From Streptomyces sp. HD (GTDB taxonomy: Bacteria > Actinomycetota > Actinomycetes > Streptomycetales > Streptomycetaceae): a DNA stretch of 64,000 bases. Positions 51,624 through 60,538 of the stretch are shown piece after piece. The stretch lies in NCBI RefSeq assembly GCF_028369295.1, contig NZ_JAQMYP010000016.1, positions 62,001 to 126,000 of the forward strand, read 5' to 3'. The position numbers were made by a program, and so were the translations under genes. The notes beneath the pieces are model-generated. The model worked only from the letters and a program-made list of their open reading frames with translations. It did not search any database and was not told where the DNA came from. How positions within the stretch are numbered: position 1 is the stretch's first letter; every line of letters begins with the position of its first letter.

Positions 51624-51740
51624 ATGGAGCAGGATCGAGCAGGATGCGGCCGGATGGAAGCGGATGGATATGTCCGTTCCGTCGGTGAAACGCAGGTGAG
51701 ACGCGTCACCAATTTAGGTTCGAGTCCCACCCGCCCCACT
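51624..51740 (+). repeat. att-like repeat ending in tRNA 3' end (copy b)
   Basis: This matches 32538-32659. GGAGCAGGAT and CGAGCAGGAT iterate with a 10-base period, then come GCAGGTGAGA, GCGTCACC, and the tRNA end AGGTTCGAGTCCCACC with CGCCCCACT. A partial copy of the tRNA-tail loop (TGACCTGCGAAAACG) follows at about 51753. The remaining bases to 52309 hold no gene that I recognise. Confidence 0.65.
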
Positions 51741-52309
51741 GTGCACTCCTGTGACCTGCGAAAACGTCTCATCGGGGGGTGCAGATTAAGGGGTTTGGGC
51801 CACGGGGCTGAATCCTCTGCTCGTGAGTTCGACTCCGTTGCTGGCGGCGTTAGTTCGAGCCGCTCTGACCTGCGCGGATGTCTTGGTCCGGCATAGGGGC
51901 AGGGCTCCGCAGGTGGCGTGCGGGAGGGATATGGAGCCGGATTCGGGACGCGGGCAGGACGCGAGGAATCGAGGGCTTGCGGTCGGCGTGAGGCTTGGTG
52001 CCCGGACGATGCGGGAGCAGCGGTAGATGCCGTCGGGCATGGGGCACCAGGCAGGTCGCAGATCGCGACGAGGTCGGTGGAGATGCTGTCGTCCCACAAA
52101 CAACGGCGTGAACCGGCCATGTGCAAGCGAAGGGTCTGGGCCTTCGACTGATCACGTATCTGGTCCCCGGCGGAGCCCTGTCGGGCGGCTGGAGCGAAGG
52201 ACCTGTTGGCGTGCGGGACTGCCGTAAACGATGGGCACACCGTCCTCCACTTGGGCGATGACTTCGCGCGAAGTGACCACCTGACGACATCACAGGTGAA
52301 CGCGGCGCT

Positions 52310-53218
52310 TCATCGCCCTCCGGCGACCGCCGCGCTGTCGCGCAGGAAGCCCGTGAAGGCTTCGGCGGCCGGGGTCAGGGCGTGGTCGCTCATGCGTACC
52401 AGGAGGATGCGGCGCACCGGGGCGGGGGGCAGGAGCGGCAGGACGCTGACGCCTCCTCGGATGCCCTCCAGGGCCAGGGTCGGAGCGAGGGCGACGCCGA
52501 TGCCGGCGGCGACCATGGCCTGGGCCTCCTGGTAGTCATGGGCCTCATAGGCGATCTGCGGCTCGAAACCGGCCGCGCGGCAACTGCGGGCGAGGGCCTC
52601 GGCCACCGGGTGGTGGTCGGCACGGGTGATCCAGGCGTCGTCGGCGAAGTCGGCGAGCGCGGCCGAAGAGCGGCCGGCGAGGGGGTGGTCCTTGCCGACG
52701 AGGAGTGCCGGAGGGTCGTCGACGAGCGAGGTGACGACGATGTCCTCGCGGTCGATGCGGTTCCAGTCGTAGTCCCACATCAGGGACATCTCGATCTCGC
52801 GGTTCTCCAGCATCGCCCACAGCCCCGCGATACGGGCGCTGCGCACCGTCAGCCGCACGTCGGGGTGCGTCTGGCGAAAGGCGATCACGGCCCGGGGGAG
52901 GAGGGAGGCGCCGACGGTGGGGAAGGTTCCGACCCGGAGCGTGCCGGCACGCAGTCCCGCGAAGTCGGCGAGTTCGTTCTCCGCGGCCGTCAGTTCGCGC
53001 TCGATCCGCTGTCCACGCTCGGCCAGCGCGCGCCCCGCGTCGGTGAGTGTGACACCCCGCGCATGACGCTCCAACAGCGGCTGCCCCGCCTCCGCCTCCA
53101 GGCGGCTGACCTGCTGCGACACCGCTGACGGCGTGTAGTTGAGGGCGCGTGCGGTCGCCGTGACCGAGCCCCGGCGGGCGACCTCGGTGAAGAGCAGGAT
53201 GCGCCGGACGTCGAGCAT
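52310..53218 (-). CDS. LysR-family regulator
   Basis: The 302-aa product has the N-terminal LysR helix-turn-helix (LLFTEVARRGSVTATARALN, YTPSAVSQQVSRLEAEAG) and a C-terminal effector domain (LRVGTFPTVGASLLPRAVIA, PALLVGKDHPLAGRSSAALA, MVAAGIGVALAPTLALEGIR). ATG 53218 is chosen because GGAGGT lies eight bases upstream; GTG 53239 is in frame too. It is divergent from the PrpF-DctA operon with 139 bases between starts, the classic layout for a LysR activator of a catabolic operon whose substrate is the co-inducer. Confidence 0.93.
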   Translation of the reverse strand: MLDVRRILLFTEVARRGSVTATARALNYTPSAVSQQVSRLEAEAGQPLLERHARGVTLTDAGRALAERGQRIERELTAAENELADFAGLRAGTLRVGTFPTVGASLLPRAVIAFRQTHPDVRLTVRSARIAGLWAMLENREIEMSLMWDYDWNRIDREDIVVTSLVDDPPALLVGKDHPLAGRSSAALADFADDAWITRADHHPVAEALARSCRAAGFEPQIAYEAHDYQEAQAMVAAGIGVALAPTLALEGIRGGVSVLPLLPPAPVRRILLVRMSDHALTPAAEAFTGFLRDSAAVAGGR

Positions 53219-53357
53219 CTCGCCACCTCCAGCGTTCACTTCAGCTTAATACCCATGCAGATTTCCGAGATTGTACTTCACGCTGCTCGCGCCCACTGTG
53301 GATCGCACCCCCGCACGGAAGTGCCGTCGGGGTCGGGGTTCTCACGAGGAGTCTGTT

Positions 53358-54476
53358 GTGTTGCGTCTGCAGGGCGAGATGATCCGCGGAGGTACCAGCA
53401 AGTGCTGGATCTTCGACCACCACGACGTGGTGGCGACCGGCGTGGACACCGACACCCTGCTGCTCGCCGCCTACAACGCCGCAGACCCCCGCCAGATCGA
53501 CGGCGTCGGCGGTGCCTCCTCCACCACCTCGAAGGCGGCGATCGTGCGGACCTCGACGAAGCCGGGTGTCGACGTCGAGTACGCCTTCGCGCAGGTCGGC
53601 ATCGGTGACGAGCGGGTGGAGTGGACCAGCAACTGTGGCAACTGCGCCACCGCTGTCGCCCTGTACGCCGTCCACAACGGCCTGGTGCCGGTCACGTCGG
53701 ACTCCACTACGGTGCGGATGGTCAACGTCAACACCGGCGCCAGGCTCAGCGGCACCATCCCCACGCCGGGGTGTGCCGCCCCCGACGCGGGGACGGCCCG
53801 GGTGCCGGGCACCGCCGCGCCGGGCGTGCCGGTGCTGCTCGGCTTCGAGGACCCGGCTGGTACGTCGACGGGCCGTGCCCTGCCGACCGGTCACGCCCTG
53901 GACACCCTGACCGGGCCCGCCGGCACCGTCGAGGCATCCCTGGTCGACGCCGGCGCCCCGGCGGCCCTGTTCGAGGCCAAGGCGTTCGGACTCGACGGCA
54001 CCGAGTCCCTCGCCGAGTTCGCCGCGGCGGTGCCCGCCCTGACCGTGCTGCGCCGACAGGCGGCCCTGGCCATGGGGCTGGCCCAGGAGAGCGACCCCGT
54101 CAGCCACGCCGTCCCGAAGGTCGGAGTGGTCGCCCGTCCTGTCGCCTACCGCACCACCGATGCCACCCTCGTCCAACAGGACGAGTACGACCTGGCCGTC
54201 CGCATGGTCTCCATGCACGCGCCCCACCCGGCGATCGGTCTCACCTCGGCTGTCGCCCTGGCCACCGCAGCCGCCATCCCCGGCACCCTCGCCCACCGCG
54301 TCGCCCGGCAGACCGCCGAAGGGACGCTGCGCCTGGGCACCCCGGCCGGTGTCATCACCGCCCGAGCCGTCCCCGCGGCGGAGGGCACGTCCCCCACGGT
54401 GCTGCTGCACCGCGCCGCCCGCCGCATCGCCCGAGCCGAACTCCTCGTTCCCGTCCTGGAAGGACGCCCCGCATGA
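53358..54476 (+). CDS. PrpF-family isomerase/tautomerase
   Basis: The 372-aa product is a diaminopimelate-epimerase-fold protein of the PrpF family, which isomerises methylaconitate or tautomerises 4-oxalomesaconate-type acids. Visible marks are the N-terminal MIRGGTSKCWIF, GGASSTTSKAAIV, and the Cys pair in TSNCGNCATA; the C-terminal half has MHAPHPAIGLTSAVALATAA. GTG 53358 follows GAGGAG with six bases. It overlaps the transporter start by four bases (ATGA). With a C4-dicarboxylate carrier and a LysR regulator the operon probably imports and isomerises an aconitate-like or related tricarboxylic or dicarboxylic acid; the exact acid is unknown. Confidence 0.9.
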   Translation: MLRLQGEMIRGGTSKCWIFDHHDVVATGVDTDTLLLAAYNAADPRQIDGVGGASSTTSKAAIVRTSTKPGVDVEYAFAQVGIGDERVEWTSNCGNCATAVALYAVHNGLVPVTSDSTTVRMVNVNTGARLSGTIPTPGCAAPDAGTARVPGTAAPGVPVLLGFEDPAGTSTGRALPTGHALDTLTGPAGTVEASLVDAGAPAALFEAKAFGLDGTESLAEFAAAVPALTVLRRQAALAMGLAQESDPVSHAVPKVGVVARPVAYRTTDATLVQQDEYDLAVRMVSMHAPHPAIGLTSAVALATAAAIPGTLAHRVARQTAEGTLRLGTPAGVITARAVPAAEGTSPTVLLHRAARRIARAELLVPVLEGRPA

Positions 54477-55915
54477 GCCGCAACGACGCTGCCCCGGGTA
54501 CCGTCAAATCTCCCCCGAGCCGCCTGCGCAGGCTGCTGTCCCTGCTCTACGTCCAGTGCCTGATCGGCGTCCTGGCCGGGGCCGCAGTCGGCTGGCTGTG
54601 GCCGTCGTTCGGAGCCGATCTCAAACCCCTGGGCGACGGGTTCATCTCGCTGGTCCGCATGATGATCGCGCCCGTCATCTTCTGTACCGTCGTCCACGGC
54701 ATCGCCTCCATGGGCAACGCCCGCGCCGTCGGCCGGGTCAGTCTCAAGGCGCTGGTCTACTTCGAGGTCCTGACGACCGTCGCCATGGTGATCGGGCTGG
54801 TCGTCGTGAACGTCGTCCAGCCCGGCAGCGGGCTGCACGTCGATCCCTCGACCCTGTCGACCAAGGGGCTGCCGCCGGAGGCGACCGCGAGCCACGAGAG
54901 CCTCTCCGCGTTCCTGCTCGCCATAGTCCCGGACACCCTGCTCAGCGCGCTGACCGGCCACGAGATCCTGCCCGTGCTGCTGATCTCGGTGCTGTTCGGC
55001 TTCGGCCTGAACGCCGCCGGCGAGGCGGGGGCGGGGATTACCCAGGGCATCGAGAGGCTCTCCAAAGTCCTGTTCACGCTCATCCGCTGGATCATGCGGC
55101 TGGCCCCGATCGGTGCCTTCGGATCCATGGCCTTCACCATCGGCAACTACGGCCTGGACACCCTGCGCCACCTCTTCCTGCTGGTCGGCTCCTTCTGGCT
55201 CACCGCCCTGTTCTTCGTCCTGGTCGTCCTCGGCACGGTCATGCGCATCAACGGCCTGCGTCTGCTTCCCTTCCTCCGCTACATCAAGGAAGAGCTGCTG
55301 ATCGTCCTGGGCACCTCGTCCAGCGAGCCGGTGCTGCCGCGCATGATGGCCAAGCTCCAGCACGCGGGCGCCTCGAAGCCGGTCGTCGGGATCACGCTGC
55401 CCGCCGGCTACTCGTTCAACCTCGACGGCACCGCCATCTACCTGACCATGGGCTCGGTATTCCTCGCTCAGGCCCTCGGCATCGACCTCAGTCTCACCCA
55501 GCAGCTGTCCATGCTCGCCGTCATGCTGCTCACCTCCAAGGGCGCGGCCGGTGTCACCGGCTCCGGCTTCATCGCCCTGGCGGCCACCCTCAGCGCCGTA
55601 CCGCACGTGCCCGTCGCCGCCCTGGCCCTGATCTTCGGCATCGACCGCTTCATGTCCGAGGCCCGCGCCCTGACCAGCGTGGTCGGCAACGGCGTCGCCA
55701 CACTCGCGGTGGCCAAGTGGGAGGGACAGCTGGACGAGGAGCGCGCCAAGGCCGTCCTCCGTGGCGAACTCCCGTACACCTCCGCTCCCGAGATCGACCA
55801 CACCCCCGAGCCGCAGGGGGAACCGACGCCCGACGCGAAACCCGAGGCGGTCGAGGACGCCGACCTGAAGGCGGCGACCGGGGCGGACCGTGAGCCGGTG
55901 CCCGCCGCCGGCTGA
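54473..55915 (+). CDS. C4-dicarboxylate:cation symporter (DctA family)
   Basis: The 480-aa product belongs to the DAACS family of dicarboxylate and amino acid symporters. Marks are LVRMMIAPVIFCTVVHGIAS, the serine-rich hairpin VLGTSSSEPVLPRM, AGYSFNLDGTAIYLTMGSVF for cation and substrate binding, and MLLTSKGAAGVTGSGFIALA. Eight membrane helices with two re-entrant loops are expected. The C-terminal 60 residues are an acidic Pro-rich tail. It is translationally coupled to the PrpF-like gene and probably brings in that enzyme's substrate. A strong terminator follows. Confidence 0.94.
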   Translation: MSRNDAAPGTVKSPPSRLRRLLSLLYVQCLIGVLAGAAVGWLWPSFGADLKPLGDGFISLVRMMIAPVIFCTVVHGIASMGNARAVGRVSLKALVYFEVLTTVAMVIGLVVVNVVQPGSGLHVDPSTLSTKGLPPEATASHESLSAFLLAIVPDTLLSALTGHEILPVLLISVLFGFGLNAAGEAGAGITQGIERLSKVLFTLIRWIMRLAPIGAFGSMAFTIGNYGLDTLRHLFLLVGSFWLTALFFVLVVLGTVMRINGLRLLPFLRYIKEELLIVLGTSSSEPVLPRMMAKLQHAGASKPVVGITLPAGYSFNLDGTAIYLTMGSVFLAQALGIDLSLTQQLSMLAVMLLTSKGAAGVTGSGFIALAATLSAVPHVPVAALALIFGIDRFMSEARALTSVVGNGVATLAVAKWEGQLDEERAKAVLRGELPYTSAPEIDHTPEPQGEPTPDAKPEAVEDADLKAATGADREPVPAAG

Positions 55916-55929
55916 CATGCCCCTCACCG

Positions 55930-55957
55930 CCGGTCCGGAGCGTCGGCTCCGGACCGG
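55930..55957 (+). terminator. terminator after dctA-like gene
   Basis: CCGGTCCGGAGC and GCTCCGGACCGG form a perfect 12-bp stem with a 4-base loop, followed by CCCTTCTC, 15 bases after the stop. Confidence 0.88.
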
Positions 55958-56099
55958 CCCTTCTCAGGTTTCCTCTCGCCTGAGCGTTCAGGTCAACGGC
56001 GAGAACGTCGGTCAGGAGGGTCGATGCCGGAGTAGAGATGCCGCACAGGGTGCCGTAACGAACGCGATGTCCACCGCTGCCCCTTGCCGGTCGCAGGCA

Positions 56100-56295
56100 G
56101 GTGCAGGGACGCGATGCTGGTGGAAAGTTGATCGACCTGGTAGGGCGCGCGCATGCGCAGTCCGTATGTGTGGAGCAGGGCCTGGTACGCCTCGCAGGCC
56201 ACCTTCGTGAACGAGTCGCCGTAGTGCCCGAGAGCCTCACGCACACGGGGGTTCACGGCGCTGGCGTAGAGACCGAGCATCACCCGGGAGCCAAA
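56100..56295 (-). pseudogene. TetR-family C-terminal relic
   Basis: The frame encodes VMLGLYASAVNPRVREALGH, FTKVACEAYQALLHTYGLRM and RAPYQVDQLSTSIASL, typical of a TetR regulator C-terminal domain. The DNA-binding head and the remaining C-terminus are absent. The rest of 55958-56421 has no gene. Confidence 0.55.
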
Positions 56296-56421
56296 TTCCG
56301 CGCCACGTACGGGAGTTCCCGGACGACCGCCTCCTCGCGGACTCCTGGGCTCACGCGCACCCAAGAGCCGCACTTCGAAGCGCCGATCTGGAGCGCTCAA
56401 GGGGAACCTGTGTAGTCGATT

Positions 56422-56491
56422 CGCTCGATTCCATCGCCTTCACACTTGAATCGAGCGCGACGACCAGGCATCGTGCTTGAAACGAGCGCAA
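56422..56491 (+). promoter_or_regulatory. operator-like repeats before the AsnC gene
   Basis: CGCTCGATTC (56422-56431) and GAATCGAGCG (56448-56457) form a perfect 10-bp inverted repeat. CTTGAATCGAGCGCGA and CTTGAAACGAGCGCAA repeat directly about 30 bases (three helical turns) apart. This pattern suits an octameric AsnC/Lrp regulator acting on its own promoter. Confidence 0.55.
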
Positions 56492-56525
56492 TGCTTGGCG
56501 TTCCAGTAGGAGAGGGAGGTGCCGC

Positions 56526-56966
56526 ATGGACGACATCGACCGGGCCATCCTGCGGGAGCTGCAGGTCGACGGCCGGATCCCATACGCCGATCTGGGGCCG
56601 AAGGTGGGGTTGTCACCCTCGGCCGCGAGGCTCCGGCTGCAGCGGCTGATCGACACCAAGGCGGTCCAGGTCGTCGGAGTGACCGACCCGATGACCATGG
56701 GCCGGCAGACGATGGCACTCCTGGGCTTGCGCGTCGACGGCGATCCCCGGGCGGTCGCCGATGAGCTGTCCCGCCACGACGAAGTCGTGTACACGGTCCT
56801 GACGGCCGGCGGCTTCGACCTGTTCGCGGAGGTGGTGTGCCCTCAGCCGCCGGATCTTCTGGACTTCATCAACGACGTCGTGCGGCCCGTCGAGGGTGTC
56901 GCATCCGTGGAGAACTTCCCCTACTTCGCGATTCACACGCACCGCTTCCTGTGGCACGTCGACTGA
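56526..56966 (+). CDS. Lrp/AsnC-family regulator
   Basis: The 146-aa product has the N-terminal AsnC helix-turn-helix (DDIDRAILRELQVDGRIPYA, VGLSPSAARLRLQRLIDT) and a C-terminal RAM ligand domain (VVYTVLTAGGFDLFAEVVCP, FINDVVRPVEGVASVENFPY). The length is standard. GGGAGG lies upstream of ATG 56526. The next gene, 51 bases downstream on the same strand, is a PLP aminotransferase fusion, so amino-acid-responsive control of that enzyme is likely. Iterated repeats just upstream suggest autoregulation. Confidence 0.94.
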   Translation: MDDIDRAILRELQVDGRIPYADLGPKVGLSPSAARLRLQRLIDTKAVQVVGVTDPMTMGRQTMALLGLRVDGDPRAVADELSRHDEVVYTVLTAGGFDLFAEVVCPQPPDLLDFINDVVRPVEGVASVENFPYFAIHTHRFLWHVD

Positions 56967-57017
56967 GGCACCCGAGCGTCCGAGCCCTGTTCGCCCGCAC
57001 CAGCAGAGGAACCCTGC

Positions 57018-59987
57018 ATGCTGCCCGACGAGTACCGCACGATCGACTTCTTCACCAAGGACGCCCTTCCAGCACCCCGCACGGCGCCGGCCGAGGCCGA
57101 GCTCATCGCTGCCGAACACCTCGGCATCACTGCTCGCGCGCAGGCGCTGGGCAGCCAGCAGGACGCCAACTTCCTGCTGCACGCCGACGACGGGACGCCC
57201 GCGGCGATCCTGAAGATCGCCAACCCCGCCTTCGGCACGGTGGAGATCGAAGCCCAGGACGCGGCAGCCGACCTGATCGCCTCGGCCTGCCCGGAACTGC
57301 GCATCGCCACGGTCCTGCGCCGCCCTGACGGCTCCCCGCGACGCACGACGGTGGACACCGAGAACGGTCCGGCCGTCGCGCGCCTGCTGCGCCACCTGCC
57401 CGGCGGCACGCTCTCGGGACCACGGCACCTGTCACCCGGCACCGTGGCGGGCATGGGCACGATCGCCGGAAAGGTCAGCACCGCCCTGCGCGACTTCCGG
57501 CACCCGGGCCTCGACCGCGTGCTCCAGTGGGACCCGCAGTACGCCGATCGCGTCGTCGCCAAGCTCGCCGGGCACATCGACGAACCCGACCGGCGCACCG
57601 CCGTCCGGACCGCGACCGCCGAGGCCTGGGCGCATGTTCAGAAGCTCGCCGCCGCGCTGCCGTCGCAGGCCGTGCACCTGGACCTCACCGACGACAATCT
57701 GATCCGCCGTCCCGACAGCCGTCCGCCCGTGCCGGACGGGGTCATCGACTTCGGTGACGTGACCAAGAGCTGGGCGGTCGGCGAACTCGCCGTGTCACTG
57801 TCCTCGATGCTCCACCACGACGGTATCGAGCCTCACCACGTGCTGCCGGCCGTCCGCGCCTTCCACGCCGTTCGGCCGCTCTCCGCCGAGGAGGCCGAGG
57901 CGGTGTGGCCGCTCGTGGTGCTGCGCGCCGCCGTCCTGGTGGCCAGCGGGCGGCACCAGGCCGCCGTCGACGAGGACAACGTCTACGCCAAGGCCGCGCT
58001 CGACCGCGAATGGCGCATATTCGAACAGGCCACCTCGCTGCCCCTGCCGGTGATGATCCGCCTCATCAGGGACGCGACCGGCACGGCCGACGCGCCTGCC
58101 CGGACCGCGCAGGCCGACCCGCCGGTGCGGCCTCTCCTGCGGGACCTCGCCGCCGACCACATCACCCTCCTCGACCTGTCCACCGACGCCGATTCCATGG
58201 ACCAAGGAGCCTGGACGGACGCCGCCACCGAGGCCCGGCTGGTGACCTTCGCGCTCGCGGACGGAGCGGCCGCCGTCGCCACCCGGTACGCCCGTGCGCG
58301 CCTGACCCGGACACCGGCGCTGTCGGCGGTGTCCACCGCCACCGTGCCCACCGGAGTCGACCTCTGGCTCGGCCGGGATGCCGTGGTGCAGGCGCCCGCC
58401 GCGGGGAAGGTCCTCGCTGCGGCGCCGGGCCATGTGGAACTCACCTACGGCACGCAGACGCTGTCGCTGTCCTTCCCCCGCGCTGTCCGGCCCGTGGTCA
58501 CCACCGGTGCGACGGTGCAGGCGGGCGAGGACATCACCCACCTCGGCTCCGGTGCCTCGGTCAACGTCGCGCTGCGTGACGCCGACGGCCCCGCCGCCCC
58601 GCGCCTGGTCCGTCCCGAGTACGCCGCCGGCTGGCTCGCGCTCACCGCCGACCCCGCCCCGCTCCTCGGCCTGGCGGCCGGCTCCGACCGTACGCCCGAG
58701 AGGGACCTGCTCGACCGGCGGGACGCCGTGTTCGCCACCGTGCAGGAGCACTACTACGCCAACCCTCCGCGCATCGAACGTGGTTGGCGCCACCATCTGC
58801 TGTCCACCGACGGACGGTCGTACCTCGACATCGTCAACAACGTCACCCCACTGGGCCACGCCCACCCCCGCGTCGAGCAGGCGGTCTCCCGGCAGTTGCG
58901 GCGGCTCAACACCAACTCGCGCTTCCACTACGCCTCCGTGGTGGAGTTCACCGAGCGCCTCGCCGGCCTTCTCCCCGACCCTCTGGACACGGTGTTCCTC
59001 GTCAACTCCGGTTCGGAAGCGGTGGACCTGGGCCTGCGCCTGGCCATCGGGGCCTCCGGCCGGCCCGAGGTCGTCGCGCTGCGCGAGGCGTACCACGGCT
59101 GGACGTACGCCTCCGACGCGGTCTCCACCTCACTCCAGGACAACCCGAACGCCCTGGCCACCCGCCCGAGCTGGGTGCACACCGTGGACTCGCCCAACTC
59201 CTACCGCGGCCGCCACCGCGGGCCGGATGCCGTGCGCTACGCACCCGAGGCCGTCGCGGTGATCGACGAACTGGCCGCTGCCGGCCGCCCGGCGGGAGCG
59301 TTCATCGGCGAGACCTTCTACGGCAACGCCGGAGGAGTCGCCCTTCCCGACGGCTATCTCGCCCAGGTGTACGCGGCGGTACGGCGGCACGGCGGCCTGG
59401 CCGTCGCCGACGAGGTCCAGGTCGGATACGGCCGCCTGGGACACTGGTTCTGGGGCTTCGAGCAGCAGCAGGTCGTCCCCGACATCGTCTGTGTCGCCAA
59501 GGCCATGGGCAACGGACACCCCCTCGGCGCCGTCATCACGTCCAGGGCGGTCGCGGACCGGTACCGCGACCAGGGCTACTTCTTCTCCTCCACCGGCGGC
59601 AGCCCCGTCTCCAGCATCGTGGGCCTCACCGTCCTGGACACCCTGCGCGACGAAGACCTCCAGGGCAACGCCGCGCGCGTCGGCGGCCATCTGAAGAGCC
59701 GGCTGGAGGCACTGGCCGACCGCTACGGCATCATCGGCGCCGTCCACGGCTCGGGCCTCTACCTCGGCCTCGAACTCGTCCGGGACCGCGCCGGCCTGGA
59801 ACCCGCCACCGAAGAGACCGCCGAACTCTGCGACCGCATGCTCGACCTCGGCGTGATCGTCCAGCCCACCGGGGACCACCTCAACATCCTCAAGATCAAG
59901 CCACCGCTGTGCATCGACACCACCGCAGCCGACTTCTTCGCCGACACGCTCGACCTGGCCCTCACCCAACTCGGCCACTCCCGATGA
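57018..59987 (+). CDS. APH-like kinase / M23-like / class III aminotransferase fusion
   Basis: The 989-aa product has three parts. Residues about 20-330 form an aminoglycoside-phosphotransferase/hydroxylysine-kinase-like domain with the catalytic loop VHLDLTDDN (219-227) and IDFGDV. Residues about 440-530 resemble a degenerate peptidase M23 (LytM) fold (APAAGKVLAAAPGHVELTYG, TTGATVQAGEDITHLG) without the zinc His set. Residues about 565-985 are a class III PLP aminotransferase with NSGSEAVDLGLRLA, D798 in VADEVQVGYG and the Schiff-base lysine K828 in CVAKAMGNGHPLG. A related kinase and phospho-lyase pair acts on hydroxylysine or ethanolamine phosphate; phosphorylation followed by PLP-dependent elimination or transamination is inferred. 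Confidence 0.88.
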   Translation: MLPDEYRTIDFFTKDALPAPRTAPAEAELIAAEHLGITARAQALGSQQDANFLLHADDGTPAAILKIANPAFGTVEIEAQDAAADLIASACPELRIATVLRRPDGSPRRTTVDTENGPAVARLLRHLPGGTLSGPRHLSPGTVAGMGTIAGKVSTALRDFRHPGLDRVLQWDPQYADRVVAKLAGHIDEPDRRTAVRTATAEAWAHVQKLAAALPSQAVHLDLTDDNLIRRPDSRPPVPDGVIDFGDVTKSWAVGELAVSLSSMLHHDGIEPHHVLPAVRAFHAVRPLSAEEAEAVWPLVVLRAAVLVASGRHQAAVDEDNVYAKAALDREWRIFEQATSLPLPVMIRLIRDATGTADAPARTAQADPPVRPLLRDLAADHITLLDLSTDADSMDQGAWTDAATEARLVTFALADGAAAVATRYARARLTRTPALSAVSTATVPTGVDLWLGRDAVVQAPAAGKVLAAAPGHVELTYGTQTLSLSFPRAVRPVVTTGATVQAGEDITHLGSGASVNVALRDADGPAAPRLVRPEYAAGWLALTADPAPLLGLAAGSDRTPERDLLDRRDAVFATVQEHYYANPPRIERGWRHHLLSTDGRSYLDIVNNVTPLGHAHPRVEQAVSRQLRRLNTNSRFHYASVVEFTERLAGLLPDPLDTVFLVNSGSEAVDLGLRLAIGASGRPEVVALREAYHGWTYASDAVSTSLQDNPNALATRPSWVHTVDSPNSYRGRHRGPDAVRYAPEAVAVIDELAAAGRPAGAFIGETFYGNAGGVALPDGYLAQVYAAVRRHGGLAVADEVQVGYGRLGHWFWGFEQQQVVPDIVCVAKAMGNGHPLGAVITSRAVADRYRDQGYFFSSTGGSPVSSIVGLTVLDTLRDEDLQGNAARVGGHLKSRLEALADRYGIIGAVHGSGLYLGLELVRDRAGLEPATEETAELCDRMLDLGVIVQPTGDHLNILKIKPPLCIDTTAADFFADTLDLALTQLGHSR

Positions 59988-60304
59988 CGCCACACATCCG
60001 GAAGGCTCGGGGGCCCGGCGGCTTGTACTTGGCTTGGCGTCTGACGTCGTAGGTCACTCGGCCTGCTGAGATCCCCGGTTGGCGGGGGTACGTGGCGCGG
60101 CAGTTCTTCAGCTTCGAGATGTCGCGTAACGCTTCGGTGGCACGGGTGGACCGTGACGCGTAGTCCTGCGGGCCCCGGCCAGGGCGTTCGAAGAGGGCGA
60201 CGGACAGCTCTGGCCCGATCGTCAGGCGCGGGGCGCGTGGGCCAAGCCGACGGCGACGGCGCTGTCGCTGATCGGTCCGGAGTGCGTGCTTCCCGGGCGG
60301 ACAG

Positions 60305-60391
60305 TCCGAAATCGACGGGCGGCTTTTCGCCGACCGCGCTGCGGCGCCGTTCGGTGTCGTGAAAGGCCGTGATCCAAGTGGTGGTGTCCGG
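60305..60391 (-). pseudogene. possible IS3-type transposase C-terminal relic
   Basis: Read leftwards one frame encodes TTWITAFHDTERRRSAVGEK and PPVDFG, which resembles the end of IS3-family transposases (WxxFYNTxRRHSAxGxxPPVxFE). Only about 29 residues match. The rest of 59988-60538 shows no gene. Confidence 0.35.
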
Positions 60392-60538
60392 ACGGGCGTG
60401 GGGGTCATGGCCGCCCCGGTGACCGGTCCCAGGACGATCCGCTCAGCAGCAGTCGCTTAGGCTGGTTTCCTTGCCGCCGGTAAGGAGGCGCAGGCTGCGG
60501 CAGCATGTGCTCGCCGTCCGTCCGAGGGAGGCGTTCGC

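Noticed and set aside
53621..54472. N-terminal extension of the DctA-like transporter back to 53621
   Set aside because: The upstream frame is an Arg/Pro-rich shadow of the PrpF gene; the ATGA overlap at 54473 gives a normal DctA start.
59962..60408. 148-aa leftward ORF
   Set aside because: It is Arg/Pro-rich, has no ribosome binding site, and the only family-like segment (a possible IS3 end) lies in a different frame.
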